64,000 nucleotides of DNA from Thuidium tamariscinum (lineage: Eukaryota > Streptophyta > Bryopsida > Hypnales > Thuidiaceae). The translations under genes were made by a program, and so were the position numbers. A model generated the notes under the pieces. It worked only from the letters and a program-made list of their open reading frames with translations. It made no database searches and was not told the DNA's origin. Below, piece by piece: positions 22,259 through 33,414 of the stretch; positions within the stretch are counted from its first letter, which is position 1; every line of letters starts with the position of its first letter. The stretch covers positions 5,024,501 to 5,088,500 of the forward strand of contig OX344755.2 of assembly GCA_947034885.2 (NCBI GenBank), written 5' to 3'.

Positions 22259-22476
22259 GGAACAAGGCTCCTTATATCCCCATGGGGTGGAGGGAGGTGC
22301 TCCAACCCATGTGAGATATAAGGATTTGAACTAGTTTGAACTAAGAATTCAAATTTTGAATTTTGAAAATTTAAATTAAAAATTTGAATTCTTAGTTCAA
22401 ACTAGTTCAAATCCTTATATCCCACATCGGTTGGAGCACCTCCCTCCACCCCATGGGGATATAAAGAGCCTTGTTC
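22259..22476. repeat. Palindrome 2 with snRNA-promoter-like USE and TATA
   Basis: This inverted repeat has arms of about 95 bp around an AT-rich centre (about 22360). The right arm, read outward, has ATCCCACATCGG, then TTGGAGCACCTCCCTCC, then GGGGATATAAAG, with about 30 bp between the USE-like motif and TATAAA. The left arm is its diverged inverse. The layout matches palindrome 1, so the two are related duplicates. Confidence 0.75.
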
Positions 22477-22743
22477 TAATGCATTTTCAAATTACTTAGA
22501 GATCTCCTCAAGCTTTGAGAATGAGATCTCAAAGAATTTTAAAAAAAGCCAATGTTCTGTGGCTTCAAAATGAAAGCAAAAAAAATTGGAAAACTTGATT
22601 TTTTTTAAAAAATTCTCTTTTGGAGGGCTGCTTGCACTGTTCAGCAGTGGGGCAGATGAAGAACACTCGGCCCGGCCAGAGTTGGAGAGCCCTCCAAAGA
22701 CCTGATTATGAGTCAGATTCTGAGCCATGCGTTGGGGATGCTC

Positions 22744-23242
22744 TAAGAGCATCCCCATGGCTGCCCGACCAAAGGCGCAAACTGGGTATTTGGCCGGGTT
22801 GGGCAGCCAGCACTTCCCCACGGCTCGCATAATTTGACTCGTTCAGTGGCCGGGCACGGCCAGATTTAGACCAGGGGCGGTGAAATGGCGAGGGAAATGC
22901 CTGGCTCGACATCTGCCTTGGCGCTCATTTCCAGGTACTATTCACGTGAGTTGTCGCAGTAATCCAAGCAATATCTGTATGCTGAAGTCATCTTCGTCAT
23001 CTTCTGCTACCAATCCTCCAGGAATTCAGTTTGACCTCTATATGACCCCGTCCCCACCTCGAAATTCATAGGCTGTAACTTCTGTAGTTTTTTGGGGAAG
23101 AGCGCCTGTTCCCTTTAGCGTGTGTGTTCCCACATCTTGCAGTGGGGCTCTCTGCCACCACACGCCCTGGCCGCTTCTCTTCAACCCGCCATGCACAGCC
23201 TGGCCGAGCCTTTTGGCAGGTGCAGCTGTGGGGATGCTCTAA
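22744..23242. mobile_element. PIF/Harbinger-like MITE, copy 4, abutting copy 3
   Basis: The element is 22747-23239 (493 bp) with TAA at 22744-22746 and 23240-23242. It starts GAGCATCCCCATGGCTGC and ends GCAGCTGTGGGGATGCTC. The subterminal GCAAACTGGGTATTTGGCCGG is also found in copy 3 and at 42.1 kb. Confidence 0.8.
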
Positions 23243-23314
23243 GGATTGCCTTTCCCTTTGTGAAGTCCCCATCACCTAATTTCATCTGACATTTCTTGAA
23301 GTTTGCAACTTTAG

Positions 23315-23402
23315 TTATTGAATGGTGTGGAATATTTCACACCATTTCATCTGCTGGATGGAATGGTGTGGGATATTCCACACCATTTCATCCGTTGGGA
23401 GG
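23315..23402. repeat. Duplicated palindromic unit GGTGTGGAATATTTCACACC
   Basis: GAATGGTGTGGAATATTTCACACCATTTCATC occurs at about 23321 and, with two or three changes, again about 44 bp later. Each unit is itself a palindrome around AATATT. The role is unknown. Confidence 0.8.
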
Positions 23403-23880
23403 CAATGTGACAGGCTACTACTGAATGTTATGCATTTTGATATGAAATCCCGTTTCTTTTTTTCTTTTTCTTTTTTGAACAAATGGGGAGACCATGAAAT
23501 CCCATTTCATTCACTCCTAAAAAAACACCTCACAATCACACGGCTTCTACAGTATTTGGGCAACTCTAAGAAGCTACTGTACTGTACAGTAGTGAGTAAG
23601 AGCATCACCACTGGCAAACAGGGAAATGAACTTGGCCAAGTGAACATGTGGCATGTTGGAATGCCTCTTCATGTGTCTTGACCCATAAATGATGCCACGG
23701 CCATTTTCTGGTCTTTTTTTTTAAACACATGGACAATTACCACTGATAGAGGGAAAAGTACACACGAACTAAGGGACCATTTTCTACTCATTGAATGACA
23801 GAGAATCTTTTATGTACGATATAAGTGCAACTATTCATCCTCAAAATTTTCCATTTTGTGTGGAAAGGGGATGTCTTGTG

Positions 23881-24547
23881 TAACCCCTTTAATGCCGATG
23901 ACCTTTCCTTAGCTTCTAAGAATTTACTCTAAATTGAATTAAAAGTCAACATTCTAATAAGCTGTATCAAATTTTTAGGAAATGAAACCGTACAAATTCA
24001 AACTAAACATGTTCGAGATCTTTGGAAAAGAAAACACAACAATATCACTTATGGATTGAAAGATTATAATGTTTGATCATGAAGATATTAAAATTGCAAA
24101 AAAGAATTGAAGTCTTTTAATCCTCTTTTGACATATCAAATTTAAAGAGTTAGTCACCAAAAAACATAAGGTTTAAGGACCTGACACACATAACCTCAAT
24201 CAATTTATGGCTTCTCAAAAACTATTCTAGAATTTTTTTTTAAATGAATTTTTTCTAGGCTTCTAATGTGGTTTTTTCTCTAAGATCTAGTGTATTTGAT
24301 GCTCATTTCTAAGAGCCCTCATTACTATGAAAAGTTAAGATTGCAATGGACACCCTTGCACAAAAATGTGTAATTGAAAAATCATAATCAATCATTTTCA
24401 AAATCAATTTTTGGATGCTTAAATTAGACTTCAAGAAAATGTTTCTAAAAATACCAACTATCCAAAATAGCAATTGGATTAGATTTTATTTAACTTCAAA
24501 GTTTTGCAAACACAAGATTTTGGTGTCTTGGACATTTAGGGGATAAT
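23881..24547. mobile_element. Inverted, internally deleted copy of the 9.1-10.7 kb TTAA element
   Basis: The left end CCCCTTTAATGCC and right end GGACATTTAGGGG are degenerate piggyBac-like ends; the flanks are GTAA and ATAA rather than TTAA. 23885-24110 is the inverse of about 10430-10650, and 24200-24543 the inverse of about 9140-9490, so about 850 bp of the longer element is missing. Confidence 0.6.
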
Positions 24548-27345
24548 AGTTTGATTTTGAATGAATACATTTGGAATTTTTCAAACCACCTATTTAAACA
24601 ATACCAAAATGGATGATTTTTAAGGTCACCAACTTGTCTTGTAAGGATTAAAGAGGTCCTCATTGGAAGATGGAACAAAAGAAAAAAAAAGTGCAAAATG
24701 CAAATTCCAAAGATTTGGGATGGGTAGGGATGTAGCAGCATAAATACCAGCCCTTTTATTTGCCACCATGGGGCTAGATTGCACCATTTCAAAATAAAAT
24801 TCTTTTTTAGCTATATAAAAGTAAATTTTTTTGCCAAAAAATTTCCAGTTCTCTTTAAAATATGGATGAAGTCACCAAATTTGGATGAAAAAATGTTTTT
24901 AAGTCCAAAAGATGGATGAATGTAGAAATACAATGCTTCACCGAATTTCAAGTGATTGCCATCTTGGCACTTTCTCGAAAAGTAAAAAAAATAGGTTAAT
25001 AAATGCAGAGATAGATTGGAAGATAGGTGCGAAGAGGGGCATAGGGAAAAATAGAAGAAGGGCGTAATAGCTTCAAGTATACCGTACGTGTAGGTCAATT
25101 CTGTAAATAACTTGGAAAAATTTGAAAAATGTCAAAATTTGAAAATTTATTTACAACTATTTCTAAAAATCTGAAAAAAATGGTTTGTGAGAAAAATAGA
25201 AAAAGGAACACAATTACCTATGAATAGGAAGAATCAATCCAAAAGTAGGAGAGTCCTTATAAATTATTGAACTAAGAAAAATAAACTATTTCGGCATGAC
25301 TTGCCGAAACAGACCTACACATACAATAGCAAGTGTAGTTTGAAGAGCTTGAATGGTGTGAGTCCCATAGTTTTCAACCAAGCCTCATTTTTTTTACTTA
25401 TTGTTCATTTTTAGGGTTATTATGGCTAAAAAACAACTAAAAAGAGTGTTTGTAGAACATTTGAAGGAATTCCCTATAATCACGGGGAATTAGTTAGAAT
25501 TGTCCAAGAGTACTCTAAAAACTCCTTAGGAGTGGTTTTTAAAGTTTATTTAGGCATTAAAAGGTGGTTTAGCAGTCTAAAAGAAGTTTGAAGCAAATAG
25601 CATTCCGGGAACAAGTTAATGAAAAAAACATTAATATTGGCCCTTATAGGAATTCTCCTACGAAAAGGCTTGACTTGTTTAGATTCCGATAACGAAAGTG
25701 GGAATCTAAGAGGTTCCTAGGAACTCTTGCAGGGAATTTCACTAGACATATTCAAATTGCAGAATTTGGTGGAAATGGACATCTCCACATATATATAGGT
25801 GAAATCTCACAGACAAAGGCAAATCGCAACCAAGGAGAAAAGATAGGTGTTTTTAGCCCAATTACACGCCTGGAGTGCAACGACAAAGTTAGATTGTAAA
25901 GTTCCCTAGTATGGGAATGATTCCTCCTCGAAGGAATCAATTCAACAAATGTTTGTTTTATATTATATTTAGAAAGTGAGAGTTTTTTGTAAAACTTTGC
26001 ACTTGGATTTTGGAGGCTTCCTAGAAGTTTTCCAAAAAAATTTGTAATTTTTTGAATTGCGAAAATGACTTCATGGGAAGTCAATCACTCTTATCAATAA
26101 TTGGAAATTCATAAAAAATTCCATAATAATAGTAAAATTTCATTAAAAATTAGGATAGTGAGTTTTAGCATAAATAAGTTCCTCACCAAATTTCAAGACA
26201 TTCCAACATCGACAAGACAGTACCAAAACTGGCAACGACAACAACTTTCAACGGTTTTACTAAATTCTTTGCAAGTTGATTGGCGTACAAGGAGTATATG
26301 GTGTCCGATTTGAGTCTACTTGAACTCTTTTCTTACATTCTTGAACCTCCCTGACAACACTAGCCAGTCAAAATGTTTAGAAAAAATCATTTTCAAAAGT
26401 TATATTTTCTATCATTTTCACTAGATCTTAAGGGTTAACTTTTGAGTGTAATTTGGTCTTGAGAGTAAGGGATAAGGGTTTCTGAAGAGTAATATGGGTC
26501 TTCTAAAGCCAATGGAATTGTCTATTTGGTGATCAAACCATTTCTCCAAAAGTTAAAATGGTCACAATAGTAGTGTAGAATTTTGAATGTTAATTTTCAT
26601 TTTCCTTAAGTAGTTTAGCAAGTAATTTGAGGGGGGAAGAGGCCTTGGAATTGGAATTGGAATTGTATAAAAGGCCTCCCCCTCCCCTCACTTCACACCT
26701 CTTTCTATCAAAAACCTTTTATGCATTCTTGTACTCGTGCCAAACGCATTCACATTTCAAGAACTTTGTTGGTATTTCCAAGCCTTTCATTTTCCATTAT
26801 AATTTAACTTCAATTGTATTTTCAAGCATTCTTTGTGTTTTGGAGAGTCCATTCAAGGGACTTTGGGGGTCCTTTGAAGTACTTTGCAAGTATTGTTGTG
26901 TTTTAAAGTATATCAATCATTGTATGTTATTGTAGTTCCTTTGAGTAGTGATACCAACAAATATCCACTTAGGCTTTTTGAGTGGGATTTAAAACATGTA
27001 TTGGTTTGATCAAGAATCCTCCGTAAGTCTAGACGTTGAATTTGTGATCCTAAGTAGTTTTGTTTTTTTAAATTTGGGTTGGATCCAAGCTCTTGATGTC
27101 TTACGCGTATTGGAACTCTTGCTCAAATTGTTCCAAAATTTGAGGTTAACCCCTCTAATACAATGAAGCTATCACCTTCTTTGTTCTTTTGTTACAAAAT
27201 TCTTCCAAAAAGTGTTCGAAATTTGAGCCTAAACTTCCAAAATGGCAAAGCTTCGCTCTTGGATAGAATTTTCCATCTTTGTTTTATGTTAAGAGGTTCC
27301 CTAAAAGGAGATCCAAAGTATTGGATTAAATTCCAAAAATTTGGA
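24548..27345. other. AT-rich spacer with one dispersed repeat fragment
   Basis: Positions 24835-24975 (minus strand) match 1160-1305 and read KCQDGNHLKFGEALYFYIHP, suggesting part of a decayed coding repeat. A small hairpin TTTCGGCATGACTTGCCGAAA lies near 25290. Isolated TTAACCC-type ends occur at 26434 and 27146 without partners. No gene was supported. Confidence 0.4.
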
Positions 27346-28080
27346 TTAACCCCTAAGTGCCGGCAAGCCATTTTGTGGCTTCTGGATGACTTCTCCAAGC
27401 CACCAGAAGGCCTGAACAATAGTTTTTTCATCCATTTTTTTTCCAATGACCTTTCATGTTGAGTTACAAATCGTGTCCAATTGTATTCTTAGTGTAATTA
27501 ATGGTTTTTTTCATGTAGTTGAGAAGTACTTAAGAAAAACGGATGGCAAAATTTGTCATTTTAGTATATTTTGAGAAATTGAGTAAATCTAAAATTTCTC
27601 CTTGAAAATGACATTTTTCGAATTTGAGTCCAACTAATGAAATGGAGGTCCTCTACACTAGTTTCTTCTCCAATTGAAATTTCGTAAAATTTCGTAAAAT
27701 TGAATATTTTATTGCAGTTTGAACTTTGGTTGTATTTTTAATGTCCATTGCATTCTAATTAAAGATATACACGGCAAATTAGTTTATACCATGATGATTA
27801 ACACTGTATTGTTGACACATGGTGAATTTTTTCAGATTTTTTCAGATTATTTTCTATTTTCTATGATTTTTTCTTCAGTTTCTCTTCAAAAACTTTCAAA
27901 AAATACAATTTTCCTCCAAAAAATCTGAAATTTCTGTGAAGTGCAGAGGATATGCAATTTCATCTCTGAAAATTAAAATTAAAAATTTCCATACACATCT
28001 GGTTACAAAATGGTAATAAACTGAGTGATAGACAGTGCAGCCTGAAACCAGTGGTCATAGGCTCGGCATTTCAGGGTTAA
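27346..28080. mobile_element. TTAA-bounded piggyBac-like element, first of three
   Basis: The element is 27350-28076 (727 bp). Left end CCCCTAAGTGCCGGCAAG; right end read inward CCCTGAAATGCCGAGCC. TTAA lies at 27346-27349 and 28077-28080; the latter is shared with the next element. AT-rich and non-coding. Confidence 0.7.
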
Positions 28081-28307
28081 CCCTTGAAGGACGGACCGGT
28101 GGTTGCGGAAACCATGCATTTTGATACCGTGTGACATCACCTACTTTGAAAAAGCCAAATATATGCATTAGAAGTCAAAGTATTGTAGAAGATCTTCCCT
28201 TTCCACCACCAATTCCAAGGATGAAAAGTTGCATTTCTGTCCCTGAAAGGAAAGATTCTTTGTCATTCAGTGGACGCCAAACATCTGCAACGGCGTTCAA
28301 GGGTTAA
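28077..28307. mobile_element. TTAA-bounded 223-bp MITE, second of three
   Basis: The element is 28081-28303 (223 bp). Left end CCCTTGAAGGACGGACC; right end read inward CCCTTGAACGCCGTTGC. TTAA on both sides is shared with its neighbours. A 222-bp relative with TTAA at both ends lies at 58655-58876; the two share GTAGAAGATCTTCCC and GATTCTTTGTCATTCA-like segments. Confidence 0.8.
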
Positions 28308-29165
28308 CCCTTAAGCGCATATGCATCCAAAAAGTGGATGCGCTTTGGTCAACCTTGATTATAACTTTAAATATAACCATTTTTGAAGTTTGACTTCTAC
28401 TAAGAAAATGAAGCTTGACAAGTTTTCTTTCAATTTCAACTTGAAATTTTGAAAAAATTAAAAAATTAAAAAAATTATTGCAATTGCAAGCTCTATGTGT
28501 TAAAATCTAAAAAACACAATTTATTGTGTTTGTCATTCATATTTTTTTCTTTTAAAATGTATTTTCAATTTAAATTACAAAATTAAGTTTTTTATTCTTA
28601 TCTTCATCAATGGTAAATTTTTATATTATTCTAATACATATTCTAGATGATATAATTATTTTTTATCCTTAACTTCAAAAAATAACAATAATTTGTAGTT
28701 TTCATCAAAAAATTTGAATTTTTTTGAATAAATAGGAAGTTCAATCTTCTATTAGTAAAAAATATCGAAATTTTATACTTCTATTCAATAAAGTATTAAA
28801 TGTGGTTTAATAGGCAAATATTACTTCAAGGTCTTTGTTGTAGTTGTTTGGAGTTTTAAAAATAGAATAATCAATTGAAAATTTTGTACACTAATATTCA
28901 TTTTTACTTGTCCGTCTTGAGAAAATTTCAAATAATTTTGATCATTTTTGCTATTTTTACTTATTTATTTCTAATTTTTGCAACAAAAATGATAACAATT
29001 ACAATTATTTACAAAATCAATTAAAATTTCTCCTAATATTACATCATCCATAATTTGAAGTAATAAAAATATAAGACCAATATTTGAAGGCAATCTAATA
29101 TGCTAAATTCACCTAGGACATGATGTTTGACCAAATGGCAAAGGATCTTGCCATTTAAGGGTTAA
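28304..29165. mobile_element. TTAA-bounded piggyBac-like element, third of three
   Basis: The element is 28308-29161 (854 bp). Left end CCCTTAAGCGCATATGC; right end read inward CCCTTAAATGGCAAGATCC. TTAA at 28304-28307 (shared with the second element) and 29162-29165. The interior is very AT-rich with no reading frame. Confidence 0.7.
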
Positions 29166-29502
29166 GAGCCAAAAATTGGCAACAACTGCCAAGGTTAGGA
29201 GACCAGTCACAACACTATTGAGCAGTCACAAGTTGTCCAACAGGCACAGCAGGGCCAGAAGTCATGGCAAAGGCAGCTAGCAATTCACAGCACCTACCCA
29301 CTCAGCAGTCAGCACTAGCTGGTAGGTTCTAGCCGACCAGGGCACCAGGCCTCTTGATCGACCTGATTTGACATACATACATGTAGCCTTTGAAAAAATC
29401 AAATTCACGGATGATGGTGTAAGGCCCCTACTTTGCTTTTTAATTGATTTTTTTTTCTTGTCAATCAAGTGAGTTTGGAAATACAAAACAGACTAAGGTA
29501 GG

Positions 29503-29731
29503 TACACCCAAAAGTGCCAGTTTTTCTACTGTGCCTTGTTCCTGTTATTATGTTGTTCAAATTTTTTTACAGTCTTGTTGGTGAGTGAAAGCATGTTCCA
29601 ACGCACCAAAGAACAGTGGATTTGGATACCGTATGCAAAAGTTATTAACAGTCAAAGCGTGTTTCTGAAAGCGCCATGTACATGATTGATTTTGAAAATC
29701 TATGCATGTGGTACAGAGCGCTTTAAGGTCA
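29503..29731. mobile_element. CACCCAAAAGYGCC element (mariner-like), copy 1
   Basis: It starts TA|CACCCAAAAGTGCC at 29503. The inner part (29593-29685) is the inverse of the copy at 42.8-43.05 kb, sharing TTGGATACCGTATGCAAAAG and AACAGTCAAAGCGTG-like segments. The right end is degenerate (CAGAGCGCTTTAAGG). The orientation difference suggests rearrangement within the element. Confidence 0.5.
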
Positions 29732-30133
29732 GGTGCCATTTCCAAATTAATAGTAGACTGAGTGAGTTTAGAAATTTAGACGAGTCTGGAATGGGTTGGA
29801 ATTTCACAGACTGAGGGAATTTGGAATTTTCAGACCAAACTGAAGTGAGTTGGAATTCAAATAGATTGAAGCTGAGTTGGAATTTCAAACAAGCCGAGTG
29901 CTAGATACCAGTCAAACATACTAGGTGGTGCTGTTGCAAAAAATGATTGAAAAAATTATATGCTGGACTTCAAAAATTTCTATCTGTGGACTCCTGAACT
30001 TTGCCTCCAAACATCTCAAACATGAAATCAATAGAATAAGCACAATTGAAGAGTCTAAGTGGAAAAACTAGCACTTACTAGTTGATGTGGAGAAAGAAGG
30101 AATAAGTTTTAGTTGCACATGCCTTATCCTTGA

Positions 30134-30207
30134 GGAAATATAGTCCATCAAACAAGGTTGGAATTCTCATTTTGGAATATAATCCATCAAACAAGGTTGG
30201 AATTTTC
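30134..30207. repeat. Short direct repeat, period about 41 bp
   Basis: TCCATCAAACAAGGTTGGAA occurs twice with near-identical flanks, at about 30144 and 30184. Confidence 0.85.
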
Positions 30208-30305
30208 TTGTAGGACAAGTAGATACAACAAATTTAGGGAACAATTGACCTTTAGATAGATTTTAGGATTAGTGATTAGTTGATAGAAGTCAAACAAGCT
30301 TTGTC

Positions 30306-30760
30306 TTAACACCTAAAGCCCTGAGCTGCGTTTTTTGGCAACATAAGTTTTTTGGGCAACTCACTACAAATGGAGTTTTTATTTTTTTTCTTTGAAATTT
30401 TTACACAAGATGTGCCTAAGGAGTAGATTTAAGGTCCAACAATTTTCGTAACTTTTAACTTTGTGGTTAAAAAGTTATGGCATGATATGTTGTTTTCTTT
30501 ACTCGGAGGGCTACCTGGGCAGCTGAAAAAACTTCTTTAATTTTTATTTTTTTTCAAAAGTGAAATTTCAAATTGATTCTTTAGGTTTTTATACACATGC
30601 AAAGCTTTGTTTCATTCCATTTGGATTAAGGAGTCAAAAGTTATGAGGAATTTTAGTTTGCGGGCAGGTATGGAATCTTTGAAAACCATACCACATTCTT
30701 GCCACATTCCATACCTACCCGCAAACTGAAACCTAGAAATTAGTTAGAGAATTACATTAG
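30306..30760. mobile_element. Left-end fragment of a TTAA/CCCCTAAA element with hairpin
   Basis: It starts TTAA|CACCTAAAGCCC, and the first about 350 bp follow the 17.2- and 36.5-kb elements (GCGTTTTTTGGCAACATA, TTGGGCAACTCACTACAAATGGAG). The right end is missing. At 30655-30732 AGTTTGCGGGCAGGTATGGAA pairs with its inverse TTCCATACCTACCCGCAAACT, a hairpin not found in the other copies. Confidence 0.55.
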
Positions 30761-33414
30761 CTTTTCAAAATCACCTTCCACATCAAAATCGGACGAAAAC
30801 TCTAAAAGTTATGCTGGTTGGACAATAGTGGGAATTAAATGAAAAGTGAAAATTAATTTAAAGGTATTTAGAATTTAGAGTGAAATTAGGAGAAAATTAT
30901 AAAAATATAAAATTAAGAGCCAAAGGTAAAAGTCCAGTGAATTTTAAAATTCAAAAAGGTAAAATAATTTAATAGGTAAATTTTAATGAACTAGTTGACG
31001 GTCAAAAATTACCAATAAAAATTACATTCATCAAGGTGATTTTTAAGTCTAAATTTTTACTTGTAAGAGAGCATAAAATCAAAACCTTGAAAAGGAATGT
31101 AATTTACTTTGAGAAAGAAGGAATAAAAATACCATTAAAAAAAACAATAGCCACTTATAGGAATTTATAAATTAGGGAAAACGATGAGAGCCAAAGGACT
31201 TAGGACCAAAACTAGCTAGAATAGGTCATAAGCTTTCCAAAACTAATTCATACATAGGAATTATAATCATAATGATGAAGTAGATATTGGATGAAATTTA
31301 GGACCAAATCAATGGAGATTTGGATGAAAGTCAACTAGAGTTGACTAAAATTCTTCAAAGTCAGACCTAAGGTAGAAGATAAAAAATAAAAATTATACAA
31401 AAAATCAAGTCAAATTCCAATAGTTAAAACTTTAGATATCGACAGATGAAGTTTTAATTGGTAGATTGGGAATCGAACTTCATATGCATATATCTTTTAG
31501 GGATTAAGGTCAAATTGGGAGTTCTTCATCTTTTTGAAAAGAGTGTGAAGCTCTACAATCTACAACTTTCACCTCTTTGGATTGATTCATCTTTATTATA
31601 TCTAAGTAGAACTATCATTGAACTAGCATTCTTTACTATTTCTTTTTATTACACAATTTAGAGGAAAACATCTAAAGATACACCATAGTTAAAAGATTCA
31701 TTGCTTGAAAGGTTGAATTGAACTTACACCTAGACATCATAGGATTTCAAATTACAATTTACAATGAAGAACCTAGTTGTGTATATTTTATTCCAAAGGT
31801 GGGAGTAAAGCACCCACAAATGACTAGAAAAAAATTCATGAATTGGATCCCTGGTAGGACTCTCTCCAAAACCTAGCTATGCCAAATCATTCACTAGGCT
31901 AGTATTGTATTCCTTGGTGGAGATGCTTTAGGGTAAGGACACCTAAAATTGTTTGAATAAGGTTTTGAGTATGGTTTGAGAATGGTTTGTGTAGTCTAAT
32001 ACGATTAGTAGTCAATAGGAGATTTTATGTTATTTTTTAATGTGTATTTTGGACATTATATGAATACACAAAAAATTATGGAAGTATTGAAATTTTTTGT
32101 TTCCAAAATCAATTGTAGGCTTACATGAATAGAAAGTTGATTAATAGGGTCTAATTATCTTAGGAAGTTTGTTCCCATGGAGATTGAACACAAAGTTCAT
32201 GAACTTTAGGAAGCTCTAGCATACTAAAAAATGAACATTTTTTTTCCAAACTGCAAATTGTGTTGGAATTTTAGTGAAGAATAATTGAGAACCATAAAAG
32301 ATATGTACATATAAAATTGAAAATCATACAACAATTTGAATTTCTTCTATACACTATCTAGTATTGCCACACTTTATTGACTAGATTACAACTTGCATTC
32401 TATTTGGCATGTTGGGAATAAACCTTTGGAGCTACTTTAGAGATACTTGATCCTCTACTACTTGAATTGTTTCCATCATTTCTTGCTTGTTCTTTGGCTT
32501 GCTCTAGTGTTGCAACAAGATCTTTGATTGCCTTTCAAAGGTTTCCTAAGGTGCATTAGGAAGCCAAACTATAATCTTCATACCACAAGTTTGACTTCAC
32601 TTCTCTAGAAGTTGTTGTGTTATATTTTAAATATACTTATTAGAAATCCAACAAAATTTGTAGCTAAAAAAATTGCACATTTCTTAGCATATATGAGCAT
32701 CTTGAAGTTCATGGATTTTTCACTAGTTGAATCTACCTCGGAAGAAATTCAAAAGATTATTGGACCCTATTGTACATTTTAGGCAAGGATAAAATATGTA
32801 AAGGGTAGGTTTTAGAAACATGCTCGAGGAGGTCATTGTGCAAAAAGTAGAAAACGATAAGAATTAAACTATAAGGTGCATTTTATTCATTGGAAAAAAA
32901 ATTTATAAATGATTTGGATCCACTTTAGCCTAAATTTAATTCTTGAAACATCATTATATGTATACACTGTATTGAAAAATGTCTTGATTTTAAATAAAAG
33001 TAGATACAAATTAGTTTGAATAAAATTAGAGAAGAAAAAAATTAATTTTAGGAAGAATATAATTTCTAGACTTTCTAATAGAGGAATGAAAAATAATATG
33101 TACTTAACAATTTAACACTTTGCATATTGTAGCTAGATGCACTAAATTTTAGGCACTCTACTTTCAAGATTGATACAACAAAATAAAATGGATTAAAGTT
33201 GAAATTAACTATATAATTGTATCTTCATATGAAATGGGAGTATTTTGTCAAAATTAGGTAATCATTCTATGGTAGAATTGGATGATCATAGTGTGTACTT
33301 GAACTAAATTATGCACATTTAGAAATGATATATTTGAAGAAGTGTGCCTTTGGAGTTAAAATAAAATTTTGAATAAAATTTAAAATAAAACTAAAGAGAT
33401 TTATCAATATTTGA
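30761..33414. other. AT-rich spacer, nothing recognised
   Basis: About 2.6 kb at very low GC without coding signal, paired ends or simple repeat arrays that I could identify. Confidence 0.4.

Larger units (their letters stand above)
21741..22746. mobile_element. PIF/Harbinger-like element, copy 3, carrying two palindromes
   Basis: The element is 21744-22743 (1000 bp). It begins GAGCATCCCAATGC and ends GCGTTGGGGATGCTC. TAA lies at 21741-21743 and 22744-22746, and the right TAA is also the left TAA of the next element. It is about twice the usual length because two long palindromes (22054-22186 and 22259-22476) are inserted or carried in its middle. Confidence 0.75.

Noticed and set aside
23596-23640. 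TAAGAGCATCACCACTGG as another GAGCATCCCCA element
   Set aside because: Only one end is visible, with a mismatch in the core, and there is no inverted partner downstream.
26434-27150. TTAA element between GGGTTAAC (26434) and TTAACCCC (27146)
   Set aside because: The ends face outward, so they cannot bound one element.
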